Below, piece by piece: positions 45,752 to 55,113 of a DNA stretch of 64,000 nt. The translations under genes and the position numbers were made by a program. The stretch lies in assembly GCA_028287505.1 (NCBI GenBank), contig JAQBPN010000001.1:83738-147737 (forward strand). Reading direction: 5' to 3'. Below the pieces are notes generated by a model that was given only the letters and a program-made list of their open reading frames with translations, ran no database searches and had not been told where the DNA came from. Position 1 is the stretch's first letter, and each line of letters starts with the position of its first letter. Source of the stretch: Fibrobacterota bacterium (GTDB lineage Bacteria > Fibrobacterota > Fibrobacteria > UBA11236).

Positions 45752-47152
45752 ATGAATAGTTTGAACGCGAAGATCAACGGGTGTCTTATCCTCCTGTCGG
45801 CCTGCATTGGATCCCACGCGCAGGTCACGTTCAAGGATGCGTTTCCCGGACTCAAGTTCGACAGGGCGGTCAGCATCACGGAGATGCCGGGCATTTCCGT
45901 GAAGACCTATGCGGTGTTGGAGCAGCACGCGGGAATGATCAGCATCGTCCAGCAGAAGGCGGGAGTCTGGACCAAGCAGACCATGTATCAGAGGACCGTG
46001 AGCACGGAAAATGAGATGGGAATCCTCGGCATCGCCTTCCATCCGGACTACAAGAACAACCACCGGTACTTCATCTATTACAATCCGACCGGAGCCTTGA
46101 AAGACGTGATCGAGGAGCGCGAAGCGGACTCGTCCCTGATCAAGGACGCGGGCAAGGTGGGCAAACCCCTCATCAGTCTGGACGACCCGGCGACGAACCA
46201 CAATGGCGGATCGCTTGGCTTCGGGCCGGACGGATTCCTGTATGCGGCCGTCGGCGACGGCGGCGGCCAGGACAATCAATTCGGGAACGGCCAGAATCGC
46301 CACGCGCTGTTCGCCAAGATGATGCGCTTGGACGTGGACCATCCCGCCAACGGAAAGAACTACGGCATCCCGACGGACAACCCGTTCGTGAGCGATCCGG
46401 ATACGGCGGTCAAGCGCGAGATATGGGCCTGGGGTTTCCGCAATCCCTGGCGCTGGACGTTCGATCCCTTGAACGGGGACCTGTGGGTGGCGGACGTGGG
46501 CCAAGGCACCACCGAGGAGGTGGACATCGTGGCCAAGGGCGCGAACTATGGATGGCCCATCATGGAGGGCCCCAATGAATACAAGGGAACGAAGGACGCC
46601 AGCATGATCCCGCCGGTCTTCTCGTACACCCGCAGCGGCGGCAACTGCGTGATCGGCGCCGCCATCTATCGCGGCAATCCGCTGTCCAAGTTTTATGGAA
46701 ACATGTTCGTGACGGACGAGAGCACGTGGTTCGTGACGGCCCTGAAGAAGAACGGAACCGGATTGGCGACCGCGACCCGGGTGGGAACCCTTCCGGCCAA
46801 ACCGACGACCATGAACCACGATTTCGAGGGCCGCATTTTCGTGGGCATCGAAGACGATGCCAAACCCGTCTATCAACTGGATAGCCCGGACCTGACCCCC
46901 TCCGCCGTTTCCGTTTTCGAGGAAGGCGTCAAAAGGAATTTCGCCCGCACCCGCTTAGCGGCCCGGGGCTCCGCCCTGCCTGCCGCCTATTTCACGGGCA
47001 ATGCCACCGTCCATCTGGTGGATATGAACGGAGCCTCCGCTGCCACCCTTACGGGCCGGAATCCGGTCCTCAGGGAGGATTTCAAACCCGGTCTCTATGT
47101 CGTCCGGATTTCCGGGTCCCGGACCAAGCCCGAATTGCTCGTAGTCCGCTGA
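45752..47152 (+). CDS. Secreted glucose/sorbosone dehydrogenase-like propeller (GSDH 4)
   Basis: A 466-residue exported GSDH-family propeller of a different branch: GILGIAFHPDYKNN, the His in TNHNGGSLGFGPDG, YAAVGDGGGQDN, IWAWGFRNPWRWTFDP and WVADVGQGTTEEVD are typical of aldose dehydrogenase (YliI-like) proteins. The tail (LVDMNGASAATL...KPGLYVVRISG...LLVVR) is sorting-like. The ATG at 45752 has CGGAG 7 bp upstream; an earlier in-frame start adds residues without a signal. The next gene, a propeller repeat protein, starts 53 bp later. Confidence 0.87.
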   Translation: MNSLNAKINGCLILLSACIGSHAQVTFKDAFPGLKFDRAVSITEMPGISVKTYAVLEQHAGMISIVQQKAGVWTKQTMYQRTVSTENEMGILGIAFHPDYKNNHRYFIYYNPTGALKDVIEEREADSSLIKDAGKVGKPLISLDDPATNHNGGSLGFGPDGFLYAAVGDGGGQDNQFGNGQNRHALFAKMMRLDVDHPANGKNYGIPTDNPFVSDPDTAVKREIWAWGFRNPWRWTFDPLNGDLWVADVGQGTTEEVDIVAKGANYGWPIMEGPNEYKGTKDASMIPPVFSYTRSGGNCVIGAAIYRGNPLSKFYGNMFVTDESTWFVTALKKNGTGLATATRVGTLPAKPTTMNHDFEGRIFVGIEDDAKPVYQLDSPDLTPSAVSVFEEGVKRNFARTRLAARGSALPAAYFTGNATVHLVDMNGASAATLTGRNPVLREDFKPGLYVVRISGSRTKPELLVVR

Positions 47153-47204
47153 TTTCCGGGGTTGCGGCCAAGCCATCTTTTTGCAAAGCAAAGGGCGGGA
47201 CCGC

Positions 47205-49205
47205 ATGCTCCGAACGGCATTGAGAGCAATGATTCTCCTCGCCGGGCTTTATTCCTTTCCACATGCCCAATCGGTCTGGACCATCCGGGCCCCCCTGCCC
47301 TTTTCCGGCTATCTCCACACGGTAACGTGGACGGGGAACCTGCTGGTGGCCGTGGGTTCCGGGGGAGGTATTCTCACCTCAACGGACGGTGTCTCCTGGA
47401 CCCCGAGGATTTCGGGGACGACAACGGACCTGTTCTCCGTGGCATGGACGGGAGCCCTGCTGGTGGCCACCGGGGCCGTAGGCACGGTGCTCACTTCTCC
47501 GGACGGCATCACCTGGACGCCGGAAAATTCCGGAACCGGGAATTATCTGCTCGGCATAACATGGACGGGAAGCCAACTGGTCGCCGTGGGTTACCCCGGG
47601 GTGGTACTTACCTCGCCCGATGGCAAGGCCTGGACCCAAAGGCTCTCGGGATCGGAAGTCGAGCTTTATTCCGTCGCGTGGACGGGAAGCCTGCTGGTGG
47701 CGGTAGGTTCCCCGGGCACCATTCTCACTTCGCCGGACGGCATAGCCTGGACGGAAAGGATCTCGGGAATCACGGGGGATCTGAATGCGGTGACGTGGAC
47801 GGGAAGTTTGCTTGTGGCAGTGGGTTCTCCCGGCGCCATCCTCACTTCGCCGGATGGCATCAATTGGACATCCAGGCAGTCCGGAACGGACGGGAATCTG
47901 CTCTCCGTGAAGTGGGCGGACGGCCACCTCGAGGCGGCGGGTTTTCCGGGCATCATCCTCACCTCGCCCGACGGCATCGGATGGATCCGAAGGACATCGG
48001 GAACGGCCGCGGAACTCTCATCCTTGGCATGGACAGGTAACCAATGGGTTACCCTGGGTTCTCCCGGCGCGGTCCTGACCTCGCCCGACGGCGCCGAATG
48101 GACACGAACGGGCTCGGGTTCAGGGGTGGATCTCGCTTCGGTAGCGCGGATGGACGGACAATGGGTGGCGGTCGGCGCCGCAGGCACCATCCTCACTTCG
48201 CCCCATGGAGTCGCCTGGAATTCCGTCCATTCAGGAACGGCGAACGATCTGTCCTCGGTAACGCGGGCGGGCGGGCGATGGGTGGCCGTAGGATCCTCCG
48301 GAATCATCCTCGCTTCAACCGACGGCATTTCCTGGAGCCCGACCGTGTCTGGAACCGCGAACGATCTCATTTCCGTGGCTTGGACGGGAAAACAATCGGT
48401 GGCGGTGGGTTCCAACGGAACGATCCTGACTTCCGCCGATGGACTTGCATGGACCCCACGCCTTTCGGGAACGGATGCCGCCCTGCACGGCGTGACGTGG
48501 ACGGGAAGCCAACTGGTGGCCATCGGATTCCCTGGCGCCATCCTGACCTCTCCCGATGGGATCACCTGGACTCCCAGGAATTCCGGTACCGATGCCAACC
48601 TGCATTCCGTGACCTGGAACGGAAGCCGATTGGCGGCCGTGGGTCATCCGGGCGCCATCCTGATCTCTTCGGATGGAATCACCTGGACGCCGGAGAACTC
48701 CGGAACGTCCGCCGACCTGTCTTCGGTGGTGTGGACGGGGAATCGATTCGCGGCCGCGGGTTCCAACGGTACCCTCCTCGCCTCACCTGACGGCATCGAA
48801 TGGACGCCCATGAACTCCGGAACGTCGGCGTCCCTTAAAGCCCTTGCTTGCGCGGGCGACCAACTGATCGCCGTGGGCTTCCAAGGGGCCATCCTCACCT
48901 CTCCCGTCGACGCCCAGCCCGGTGGAATCCGCTCCCGGATGCTTTCCCATGAAAGCCTGGGGTATCGTCTCGCCCCCGGGCTGCTTTGGGTCAGGCTTCC
49001 CGCCTCCATGCGCGGCCGCTCCATTTCAGCGTCTGTTTACACCTTGAGCGGGAACAAAGCGGCGGCTTTCCATGGGAGCGCGGCCCGTATCGGGATTGGC
49101 ACCGAAGTCGCATTGCCGATCCGTGGAATCGCGCCCGGACTTTATCTGCTTGAAGTCGAGAGTGCAACGGAAAAGAGGGTGCAGCCCTTCCCCATCGCGA
49201 ATTGA
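47205..49205 (+). CDS. Secreted 14-repeat beta-propeller protein
   Basis: A 666-residue exported protein built of 13 full repeats and one degenerate repeat with a period of about 39 residues; the consensus is WTGxxLVAVGSxGxILTSPDGxxWTxxxSGT. The count would suit two seven-bladed propellers. After them comes a C-terminal sorting-like module (VYTLSGNKAAAF...IAPGLYLLEV). The repeats resemble Asp-box/YCF48 blades (S-P-D-G-x-x-W). The role is probably ligand or matrix binding; no catalytic residues are seen. AAAGGG precedes the ATG. It lies 52 bp after GSDH 4, probably co-transcribed. Confidence 0.85.
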   Translation: MLRTALRAMILLAGLYSFPHAQSVWTIRAPLPFSGYLHTVTWTGNLLVAVGSGGGILTSTDGVSWTPRISGTTTDLFSVAWTGALLVATGAVGTVLTSPDGITWTPENSGTGNYLLGITWTGSQLVAVGYPGVVLTSPDGKAWTQRLSGSEVELYSVAWTGSLLVAVGSPGTILTSPDGIAWTERISGITGDLNAVTWTGSLLVAVGSPGAILTSPDGINWTSRQSGTDGNLLSVKWADGHLEAAGFPGIILTSPDGIGWIRRTSGTAAELSSLAWTGNQWVTLGSPGAVLTSPDGAEWTRTGSGSGVDLASVARMDGQWVAVGAAGTILTSPHGVAWNSVHSGTANDLSSVTRAGGRWVAVGSSGIILASTDGISWSPTVSGTANDLISVAWTGKQSVAVGSNGTILTSADGLAWTPRLSGTDAALHGVTWTGSQLVAIGFPGAILTSPDGITWTPRNSGTDANLHSVTWNGSRLAAVGHPGAILISSDGITWTPENSGTSADLSSVVWTGNRFAAAGSNGTLLASPDGIEWTPMNSGTSASLKALACAGDQLIAVGFQGAILTSPVDAQPGGIRSRMLSHESLGYRLAPGLLWVRLPASMRGRSISASVYTLSGNKAAAFHGSAARIGIGTEVALPIRGIAPGLYLLEVESATEKRVQPFPIAN

Positions 49206-49230
49206 AGAAGGGGCCCGAACCCAATCGCGA

Positions 49231-49488
49231 TCAATCCGGATGGCGTTCCTTCCACTTCTTGATAAAGGGGCATGTCACCACGGTTTCCAGGTGGTTGGCC
49301 TTGGCATAGTCCAGGACGTGCTTGGCCAACGCGGAACCGATGCCCTTGCCCTCCAACTCCGGCGGTACTTCCGTATGCCGGAAGTCTATCCCCCCGTCGA
49401 ACAGACTATAGACGGTAAAGGCCTTTTTCCCTTCGACATCCAATTCAAAACGATGCATCTCGGCGTTATTGCGGATTTCGAATGCCAT
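49231..49488 (-). CDS. Small GNAT-like N-acetyltransferase (YjdJ type)
   Basis: An 85-residue protein matching the short acetyl-CoA-binding GNAT subfamily: HTEVPPELEGKGIGSALAKHVLDYA holds the Q/RxxGxG/A-like CoA loop (EGKGIGSA), and CPFIKKWKERHPD is the usual C-terminus. The acceptor is unknown. It is convergent with the propeller gene, with 25 bp between stops. Confidence 0.88.
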   Translation of the reverse strand: MAFEIRNNAEMHRFELDVEGKKAFTVYSLFDGGIDFRHTEVPPELEGKGIGSALAKHVLDYAKANHLETVVTCPFIKKWKERHPD

Positions 49489-49559
49489 GGCGGGCCGGCC
49501 TTTCCGTAGTCGGGATCAGGAACTAACAAAATAACAAAGAGCCCGGCCGGGGGCGTTAT

Positions 49560-49634
49560 TTGCGAATATGTAAGCGCTGCGGCAAATCCATGTGTCAGAA
49601 CGGTTTCAAGGCCGGGGTGGCGGTCAAAGCCTAA
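49560..49634 (+). other. Possible 24-codon zinc-ribbon remnant
   Basis: A TTG-started frame reads RICKRCGKSMCQNGFKAG and stops at 49634. The CxxCGK...C...NG pattern recalls N-terminal zinc ribbons of transposases, but there is no ribosome binding site and nothing else of a transposase is visible. It may be chance. Confidence 0.15.
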
Positions 49635-49713
49635 TCTTTTTTCATTAGATATTAGTGGGCATTTACATGCCTATCGATCCGCCAAAAACCGGACGTAAAG
49701 AAGGGCTACGGCT

Positions 49714-50061
49714 ATGATAGACACCATCGAACAATTTTTATCCGCCTTCCGGGCCAATTCCAATTCCAGGATTTCCCTCGATGTGGAGGAACGGGAATTC
49801 CATTACGAGGATGCCTGGGGCATCGAGAACCTGGAAGTGGACCCCAACCTGATGAAAAACCTGGTCAATCTGGGAATCCTTTACATCTACAGCGGCGTTT
49901 TGGAGGTCAACCCCATGGCCATCCGGGTGCTGGAAAGGATGGAGGCGGAAAGGAAACCGCTTACGGAAGTGGCGTTCAAGCTGGAAGTCGAGGAAAGCAA
50001 GGATCTGTACAAATGGGAACACCACGACGACCAACCGGAAATGGAAAGCCATTCCACCTGA
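49714..50061 (+). CDS. Small acidic protein of unknown function
   Basis: A 115-residue, highly acidic cytoplasmic protein with no Cys and no signal peptide. AAGAAGGG lies upstream of the ATG. Predicted helices at the N-terminus (IDTIEQFLSAFRA) and middle (NLMKNLVNLGILYIY) suggest a winged-helix-like or adaptor fold. I do not recognise the family. Confidence 0.65.
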   Translation: MIDTIEQFLSAFRANSNSRISLDVEEREFHYEDAWGIENLEVDPNLMKNLVNLGILYIYSGVLEVNPMAIRVLERMEAERKPLTEVAFKLEVEESKDLYKWEHHDDQPEMESHST

Positions 50062-50199
50062 ATCCGGAGAAGTAATCCTTTACCGGCGGGAAACGGAAAA
50101 TCCATCCAACAACCGTATTTCCCCGGCCGTGACCCCTGAATCCGCCTATCCTTGACTTGGGCCCCTGTTTACCCGCGGCGCCCGACAAAGGAGTTCTCC

Positions 50200-51816
50200 G
50201 TGCGCCCAGGCCTAATCTCCGCCGTCATCGCCGTTCTGCTTAGCCTCGGCGCAGCCCATTCCTCCCCTCAAGCCGCAACCTGGCAACGCCTTCCCTTCAC
50301 TCAGCCGGAGCCGGTGCGTTGCGTGCTCGCCCGGGGCAGCCTGGTGCTGGCGGGAACGGATTCCGGGCTCCTCCAATCTCCCGACGCAGGGGGGACTTGG
50401 CTGCCCATCGGAGAAGGGTTGGACTCCGGATCGGTGATGCTTCTTTACGATGCGGGAAACAGGCTGTTGGCCGTGCAGGGGAACCGGATCTACCGGTCCT
50501 CGGATGTGGGAAGGACCTGGGTAGCGACCGCGCAAACCCAGGTGGCAAGCAGCGTGATCGGATTCCAGACTGGAGGCGACAGCCTGTTCGCGATAGGCAG
50601 CGTTTTCCCGCCGCACGAACGCCTGCTCTCCCTGGATAGCGGGCTCACCTGGACCACTCTGGGGCAATGGGAAGGCGATCCCGGGCCCATCGATTTTGCC
50701 GCGGGAGCGGATAGTGTGTTCCGGATAAGTTACGGTCATCTCTACCTCAGCCTGGACCGGGGCGCAAGTTGGCGGACCGCGCCATACGATACCTCCTTTG
50801 GCCAGATTGCCACCGCCTCGATTTCGGATCGGGAGATGTATCTGACCACGCAATTCGGCGTGCTCATGAGGTCCCGGGATCGCGGGCTCAGTTGGAACAT
50901 CCTCCCCATCGGATCCCGATCCGCGCGCATCCTCGCCCTGGCGGCGAACGGCCGCTCCCTTTGCGCGGAGTCGCAGTACGGGATTTCCTGTTCGGAAGAC
51001 GCCGGCGCCCATTGGACTTTCCTCCGCACGAATTACCTCGGGGTGCCCGACCGGCAACTCGCCGCCGGGGATGATCGGCTCTACCTCGCCCCCGTGGCGC
51101 TGTCCTATGAGGGACAATTTTCGGTTTACCGGTTCACGGACCAGAGCTGGACAACGGGAAATCGTGGCTCTGGTTCTCGAATGCATGAACCCATTCTGGC
51201 TGCGCACGGGCGGGATGTGGTGATGCTGGACGGCTTCTTCACCGGCAACGGCTTTTACCGTTCGGAGGATCGGGGATCCACCTTCGCCTTGATGAGGCCA
51301 TCTTGGGGCGGAATGCATCTCCATGGCATGAGTCTGGGGAAAAACCGCTGGGCAGGCGTCGGGGATGGCGTCATGCTTCTCAGTTCCGATCGGGGCGTGA
51401 CCTGGAAACAAGAGCCCTCCGACAATCGGACCCTCAATGTATTCGCGATCGCCGTAGCCGATTCGGACGCGATCCTCATCGGCGGGGAGGCGGGTATCCG
51501 GGGTTTCAACTTTGCCAGGTCGGCCTGGTACGCAATCCCCCCTGCTCCGGGAACGACCGGGGCCACCCAATCGGATCCTTACCCGATCCGGATCACCGCC
51601 TCGGACTCAGCGCTCTTCCTGGCCAATGCGGCCGGGCTGTGGCGCCGGCAGTTGTATGGAGAACCACCCACCGCCTTGATTCCGCATAGGGCCAAGGCTT
51701 CGCACGCGAAGCGAACCGCGCGGTTGCGCATCCAGGGGGGAAACAAATACCCGGTGAAGACGGGTGAATACGGCATCGATGCGCGCGGGCGCCGGGATCC
51801 GGCCACCCTCCCCTGA
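50200..51816 (+). CDS. Secreted Asp-box (BNR/sialidase-like) propeller protein
   Basis: A 538-residue exported protein. The GTG start has AAAGGAG 6 bp upstream and begins the signal peptide. At least seven Asp-box motifs (S-x-D-x-G-x-T/S-W) are seen: SPDAGGTW, SSDVGRTW, LDSGLTW, SLDRGASW, SRDRGLSW, SEDAGAHW and SSDRGVTW. Asp-box propellers occur in sialidases, xyloglucanases and binding proteins; the arginine triad of sialidases is not apparent, so catalysis is uncertain. No sorting module is evident at the basic C-terminus. A bidirectional terminator follows. Confidence 0.8.
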   Translation: MRPGLISAVIAVLLSLGAAHSSPQAATWQRLPFTQPEPVRCVLARGSLVLAGTDSGLLQSPDAGGTWLPIGEGLDSGSVMLLYDAGNRLLAVQGNRIYRSSDVGRTWVATAQTQVASSVIGFQTGGDSLFAIGSVFPPHERLLSLDSGLTWTTLGQWEGDPGPIDFAAGADSVFRISYGHLYLSLDRGASWRTAPYDTSFGQIATASISDREMYLTTQFGVLMRSRDRGLSWNILPIGSRSARILALAANGRSLCAESQYGISCSEDAGAHWTFLRTNYLGVPDRQLAAGDDRLYLAPVALSYEGQFSVYRFTDQSWTTGNRGSGSRMHEPILAAHGRDVVMLDGFFTGNGFYRSEDRGSTFALMRPSWGGMHLHGMSLGKNRWAGVGDGVMLLSSDRGVTWKQEPSDNRTLNVFAIAVADSDAILIGGEAGIRGFNFARSAWYAIPPAPGTTGATQSDPYPIRITASDSALFLANAAGLWRRQLYGEPPTALIPHRAKASHAKRTARLRIQGGNKYPVKTGEYGIDARGRRDPATLP

Positions 51817-51847
51817 ACCCCGCCTTGTGCCTGGCCGGGATCCAAAA

Positions 51848-51877
51848 GAAAAGGCGCCCCTTGCAGGGCGCCTTTTC
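51848..51877. terminator. Bidirectional terminator between the Asp-box gene and rpsD
   Basis: GAAAAGGCGCCC and GGGCGCCTTTTC form a perfect 12-bp stem around CTTGCA, with T-runs on both strands. Confidence 0.9.
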
Positions 51878-51897
51878 CGGAATCCGTAAGGAACCGA

Positions 51898-52503
51898 TTA
51901 CTTGGAGTAGTATTCCACGATGTGCTGTTCGACCAGCTTGATGGGAATCTGCTCGCGGATGGGCTTGGCAATCAGCTTGCCTTCCATCTTCACCTTGTTG
52001 ATTTCGTAGTACTCGGGAATCGTGATGCCACCGGAGTGGGTCAGCGCCTCTACGATCTGGGGGTGGGTCTTGGACTTTTCCGTAATCGTGATCACATCGC
52101 CGACCTTGAGCTGATGGCTCGGGGTCAGGATGCGCTTGCCGTTGATCATGAAATGGCCGTGGGCCACGTACTGGCGGGCGGCGTAGATGGTCCGGGCGAA
52201 GCCCATGCGGAAAATCGCGGCATCCGCGCGGGTCTCCAGATAGGAGAGCAACACCGTACCGGTCGACTCGTGGGAGTGGGCGGCCTTGGCGTAATAGCCG
52301 CGCATCTGCTTCTCGGAAACGTCATAGACGGCCTTGAGCCGTTGTTTCTCGAGCAGCTGAAGCTTGTAGGTGGAGGGGCTCTTCTTACGGGCCAGGCCAT
52401 GCTGGCCGGGGGTGAACGAGCGGCGCTCCATGATCCGGGCGGCCTTGGGCGTAATGGCCAAATTCAAGGCACGAGAAATCTTTACTTTGGGTCCAGCCGG
52501 CAT
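51898..52503 (-). CDS. rpsD: 30S ribosomal protein S4
   Basis: A 201-residue protein with the S4 N-terminal region (FTPGQHGLARKKSPSTYKLQLLEKQRLKAVY) and S4 RNA-binding domain (RADAAIFRMGFARTIYAARQYVAHGHFMING). It binds 16S rRNA early in 30S assembly. It is a Cys-free S4 without the zinc ribbon. It stands alone rather than in the usual rpsM-rpsK-rpsD-rpoA cluster, so its expression and any autoregulation are separate here. Confidence 0.97.
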   Translation of the reverse strand: MPAGPKVKISRALNLAITPKAARIMERRSFTPGQHGLARKKSPSTYKLQLLEKQRLKAVYDVSEKQMRGYYAKAAHSHESTGTVLLSYLETRADAAIFRMGFARTIYAARQYVAHGHFMINGKRILTPSHQLKVGDVITITEKSKTHPQIVEALTHSGGITIPEYYEINKVKMEGKLIAKPIREQIPIKLVEQHIVEYYSK

Positions 52504-52738
52504 TCCTGATTCCTTCTAGGTCAAATCCGTATTCGTCGAAAATTTAAGGACATTCAATTTAGCTATAAGACCCATTCTTTTCAACAGATAGGCGGGCTCC
52601 CCGCGGGCGCCTCCCCTCCCGAAACCCCAAAACAAGGCACCATTGGAGCGCCGGCTAACGCCTTGTGGGGGGTAAATCCTATATTCTTTTAGTAAAATCG
52701 GCCAAAATCCCCGATCAGGGGCTTTCCCAGGAAAAACC

Positions 52739-53056
52739 ATGAATGACGAAATTTCGGTCCAGGAACTGAGTGAAATCCTTGAAAAAGACCCGTCCACGGT
52801 CCTCATCGACGTCCGGGAACAGGATGAGTTCGATGACGTGAACCTGTCCGGCCAACTGATCCCCATGAGTGAAATAGAGGATCGCTTCGCCGAAATCCCG
52901 AAAGACGGGCCCGTATATGTGTATTGCCGCTCGGGCCGGCGCTCCCGCACCGCCATCGAATTCCTGAAGAGCAAGGGCTATCAGAATTGCATGAACGTGA
53001 CCGGCGGCATCCTGGCCTGGTTGAACGAAGTGAATCCCGAGGGTCGGGCCGCTTAA
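52739..53056 (+). CDS. Rhodanese-like domain protein
   Basis: A 105-residue single rhodanese domain with active-site loop CRSGRRS and the usual DVREQDEFDDVNLSG start. It would carry persulfide sulfur in the cytoplasm. AGGA lies upstream of the ATG; TATATT (52680-52685) is a candidate -10. The DUF4230 gene follows after 12 bp. Confidence 0.93.
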   Translation: MNDEISVQELSEILEKDPSTVLIDVREQDEFDDVNLSGQLIPMSEIEDRFAEIPKDGPVYVYCRSGRRSRTAIEFLKSKGYQNCMNVTGGILAWLNEVNPEGRAA

Positions 53057-53068
53057 GAAGGGGTGACC

Positions 53069-53740
53069 TTGCCGGGAACCATGCTGCGTTTCAAATGGCT
53101 CGTGATCGGCATCCTCTGCGGCTTCACGGCCATGGGCGGAACCTGGGTCTGGTTCAAGGTGATGCGGCCTCATGCCATCGGCCGGGCCCTCTCCGCCGCC
53201 TTGGAGGACAAGCTGCGGGCGCGCCCGGCGATCTACCTGCGCAATTACGTGGTGGTGGAGGAAAAGAAGCCCATCGCCGAGTTCGCCCTCGTTTCCCGGC
53301 AAACCGACGTGGAGCGCCGCATCGAGAGCGTGCTGCTCCATAGCAAGGCGGAGCTGACGCTGCGCGCGGTCTTCAACGTCAAGGCCGGCTTCGACTTCCG
53401 CGCGGCGCGCCTGGATGCCATCCTCGATCCGGGCCTGAAGAAGGCGCGGCTGGAGCTCTCGGCCCCCAAGATATTGTCCCTGGAAATGATCCGCTACGAA
53501 GTGCTCGTCGATCGCAGCGGGTGGTGGAACCGCATTTCCGAAAGCGAAAAGGAGATGGCCATGCGCGACATGCAGGCCGATGCCAAGCTGGAGGCCATCA
53601 AGGCGGGAATCCTCAAGGATTGCCGGCAAGCGCTGGAAAACGAGATGGCGGACATTGCGAAGCGCACGGGAGTGGTCCTGGAATACCGGTACCGGATGGC
53701 CGCGGACACCCTTGTGGAGACGCCGGGGGCGGGCGGCTAA
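53069..53740 (+). CDS. DUF4230 membrane-anchored protein
   Basis: About 223 residues: an N-terminal TM (LVIGILCGFTAMGGTWVWF), then a domain with VFNVKAGFDF and LSAPKILSLEMIRYEVL, which fits DUF4230. The function is unknown. The TTG at 53069 has AAGGGG 5 bp upstream; GTG 53063 and ATG 53081 are alternatives. Its last 4 bp overlap the convergent radical SAM gene. Confidence 0.7.
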   Translation: MPGTMLRFKWLVIGILCGFTAMGGTWVWFKVMRPHAIGRALSAALEDKLRARPAIYLRNYVVVEEKKPIAEFALVSRQTDVERRIESVLLHSKAELTLRAVFNVKAGFDFRAARLDAILDPGLKKARLELSAPKILSLEMIRYEVLVDRSGWWNRISESEKEMAMRDMQADAKLEAIKAGILKDCRQALENEMADIAKRTGVVLEYRYRMAADTLVETPGAGG

Positions 53741-55050
53741 CGGAGTTTGGCGAACGCGGAAGCGTTGAACGCGTCGTCGAAAACGGCCATGTTGGGATAG
53801 GCGAAACCCATCACCGCGTCCCACATCGGCTTATGTTCCATGCACATGTATTGGAACACGCTTCCCCGCCAGGGCTCCAGCGCCAGCAAGGCATTGCGAT
53901 ACAGCTTCTCGCGCACCGCGAAGGCATAGGTGATCTTGCCGTCCGGAGTGGTTTCCGTCTCCATCTGCAGCAGCTTGGAATGCCGGAACTTGAGCCGGAA
54001 ATCCTGCGCGAACCCCTTCAGCAGGGTGATGCAGCCCAGGGATACCCAAAGAACCTCTTCGGGGCTGAAGAGGGATATCACCCGGGCCATCAAGGCCTGG
54101 TATTCGGCTTCCCAGCCTTCGAAGTAGAACATGGGATGGAAATGGAATCCCACCTTCACGCCCTTGTCCGCCACGGCCCGGGCCGCTTCCAGGCGCCGGT
54201 CCAGGGAGGCGGTCTTATGCTCTTCGTTGGCGATGATGAGTTGCGGGTTCAGGGACCAGGTGCAACAGACGTTGGCGGGGATATCGTTCTCGAGGATCCA
54301 GGCGACGTTGGCGGATTTGGTCTTGAGCTCGATGATGGCGTTGGGATTAGCCAGCGCGAAATCGCACAGGTCGCGAAGGATGTCGTTCTTGTTGCCCCAG
54401 AGCAATGAGTCCGAATATTCCCCGGTGCCGATGCGGTAGCGCTTTTCCGGGGTCAACTGGATTTCCGCGAGCTTGGCCTTGAGGTTGACGGGCACGGCGA
54501 TGACGGCCTCATCGTAATGGTTCTGCAGCACGCAATAGGAGCAGGCCATGGCGCAATTGTCCACGATGTTGAGCACCTTCAGGTTGCAGCACACGGCCTT
54601 CTCGGAGGCGGCGGGACAAAGGCGGAAGATGCGGCCCTTGAGTTCCTTCTCCACGAACTTGTGCGCCGGCAATTTTTCCTTCGGGCTTTCCGCGGGATAG
54701 ACCTTGGCTTTGGCGGCCAGGGAATCGTAGGCCCTTTGCAGGCCTTTGAAAATCGCCTCGCCTTTCTGGCGCGGGTTTCCGATGGAGAACGCCGCGGCGC
54801 CGATACCGGCTTCCGCTTCCGCGCGGAATGCGGATTCGCCCCAGGCCGCGCAGTCCAGGCTCCAGCGGGCGAACAGGCGCAGTTGCTGGAACGTGAATGC
54901 AAATTCCTTTTCCAGGCGCGACAGCAAGGCCAGGTCTTCCGGGGCCATAAGGCCGCGGGTTTCCCCGTCCACGGCCTGGAAGGCCTTGGAGACGGTCTCG
55001 GCGCCGGTCCCGGTCAGGGAACCGCCATCGGGTAAGGTGTCCTGGGTCAT
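53737..55050 (-). CDS. Spore photoproduct lyase-like radical SAM protein
   Basis: A 437-residue protein with the radical SAM cluster motif CAMACSYC and the SPL-type neighbourhood (SYCVLQNHYDEAVIAV, IGTGEYSDSLLW). SPL repairs UV thymine dimers in spores; non-sporulating bacteria carry homologs of unknown function, so I do not assign repair. It also has KAVCCNLKVLNIV before the cluster. No strong ribosome binding site is seen. Confidence 0.82.
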   Translation of the reverse strand: MTQDTLPDGGSLTGTGAETVSKAFQAVDGETRGLMAPEDLALLSRLEKEFAFTFQQLRLFARWSLDCAAWGESAFRAEAEAGIGAAAFSIGNPRQKGEAIFKGLQRAYDSLAAKAKVYPAESPKEKLPAHKFVEKELKGRIFRLCPAASEKAVCCNLKVLNIVDNCAMACSYCVLQNHYDEAVIAVPVNLKAKLAEIQLTPEKRYRIGTGEYSDSLLWGNKNDILRDLCDFALANPNAIIELKTKSANVAWILENDIPANVCCTWSLNPQLIIANEEHKTASLDRRLEAARAVADKGVKVGFHFHPMFYFEGWEAEYQALMARVISLFSPEEVLWVSLGCITLLKGFAQDFRLKFRHSKLLQMETETTPDGKITYAFAVREKLYRNALLALEPWRGSVFQYMCMEHKPMWDAVMGFAYPNMAVFDDAFNASAFAKLR

Positions 55051-55113
55051 GGGTGAAAAGGTACTAAAGGATTTCCCGGCCCCTTCCTGGCGGGGGGCGG
55101 AGGCCCCGGGGCC

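Noticed and set aside
47205..49205. Regular repeats that could suggest a CRISPR array
   Set aside because: The period is about 117 bp, the repeats are translated and in frame, and there are no short conserved repeats with unique spacers or cas genes.
53737..55050. Calling the SPL-like protein a spore DNA-repair enzyme
   Set aside because: No sporulation genes are present, and SPL homologs in non-spore-formers have no established role.
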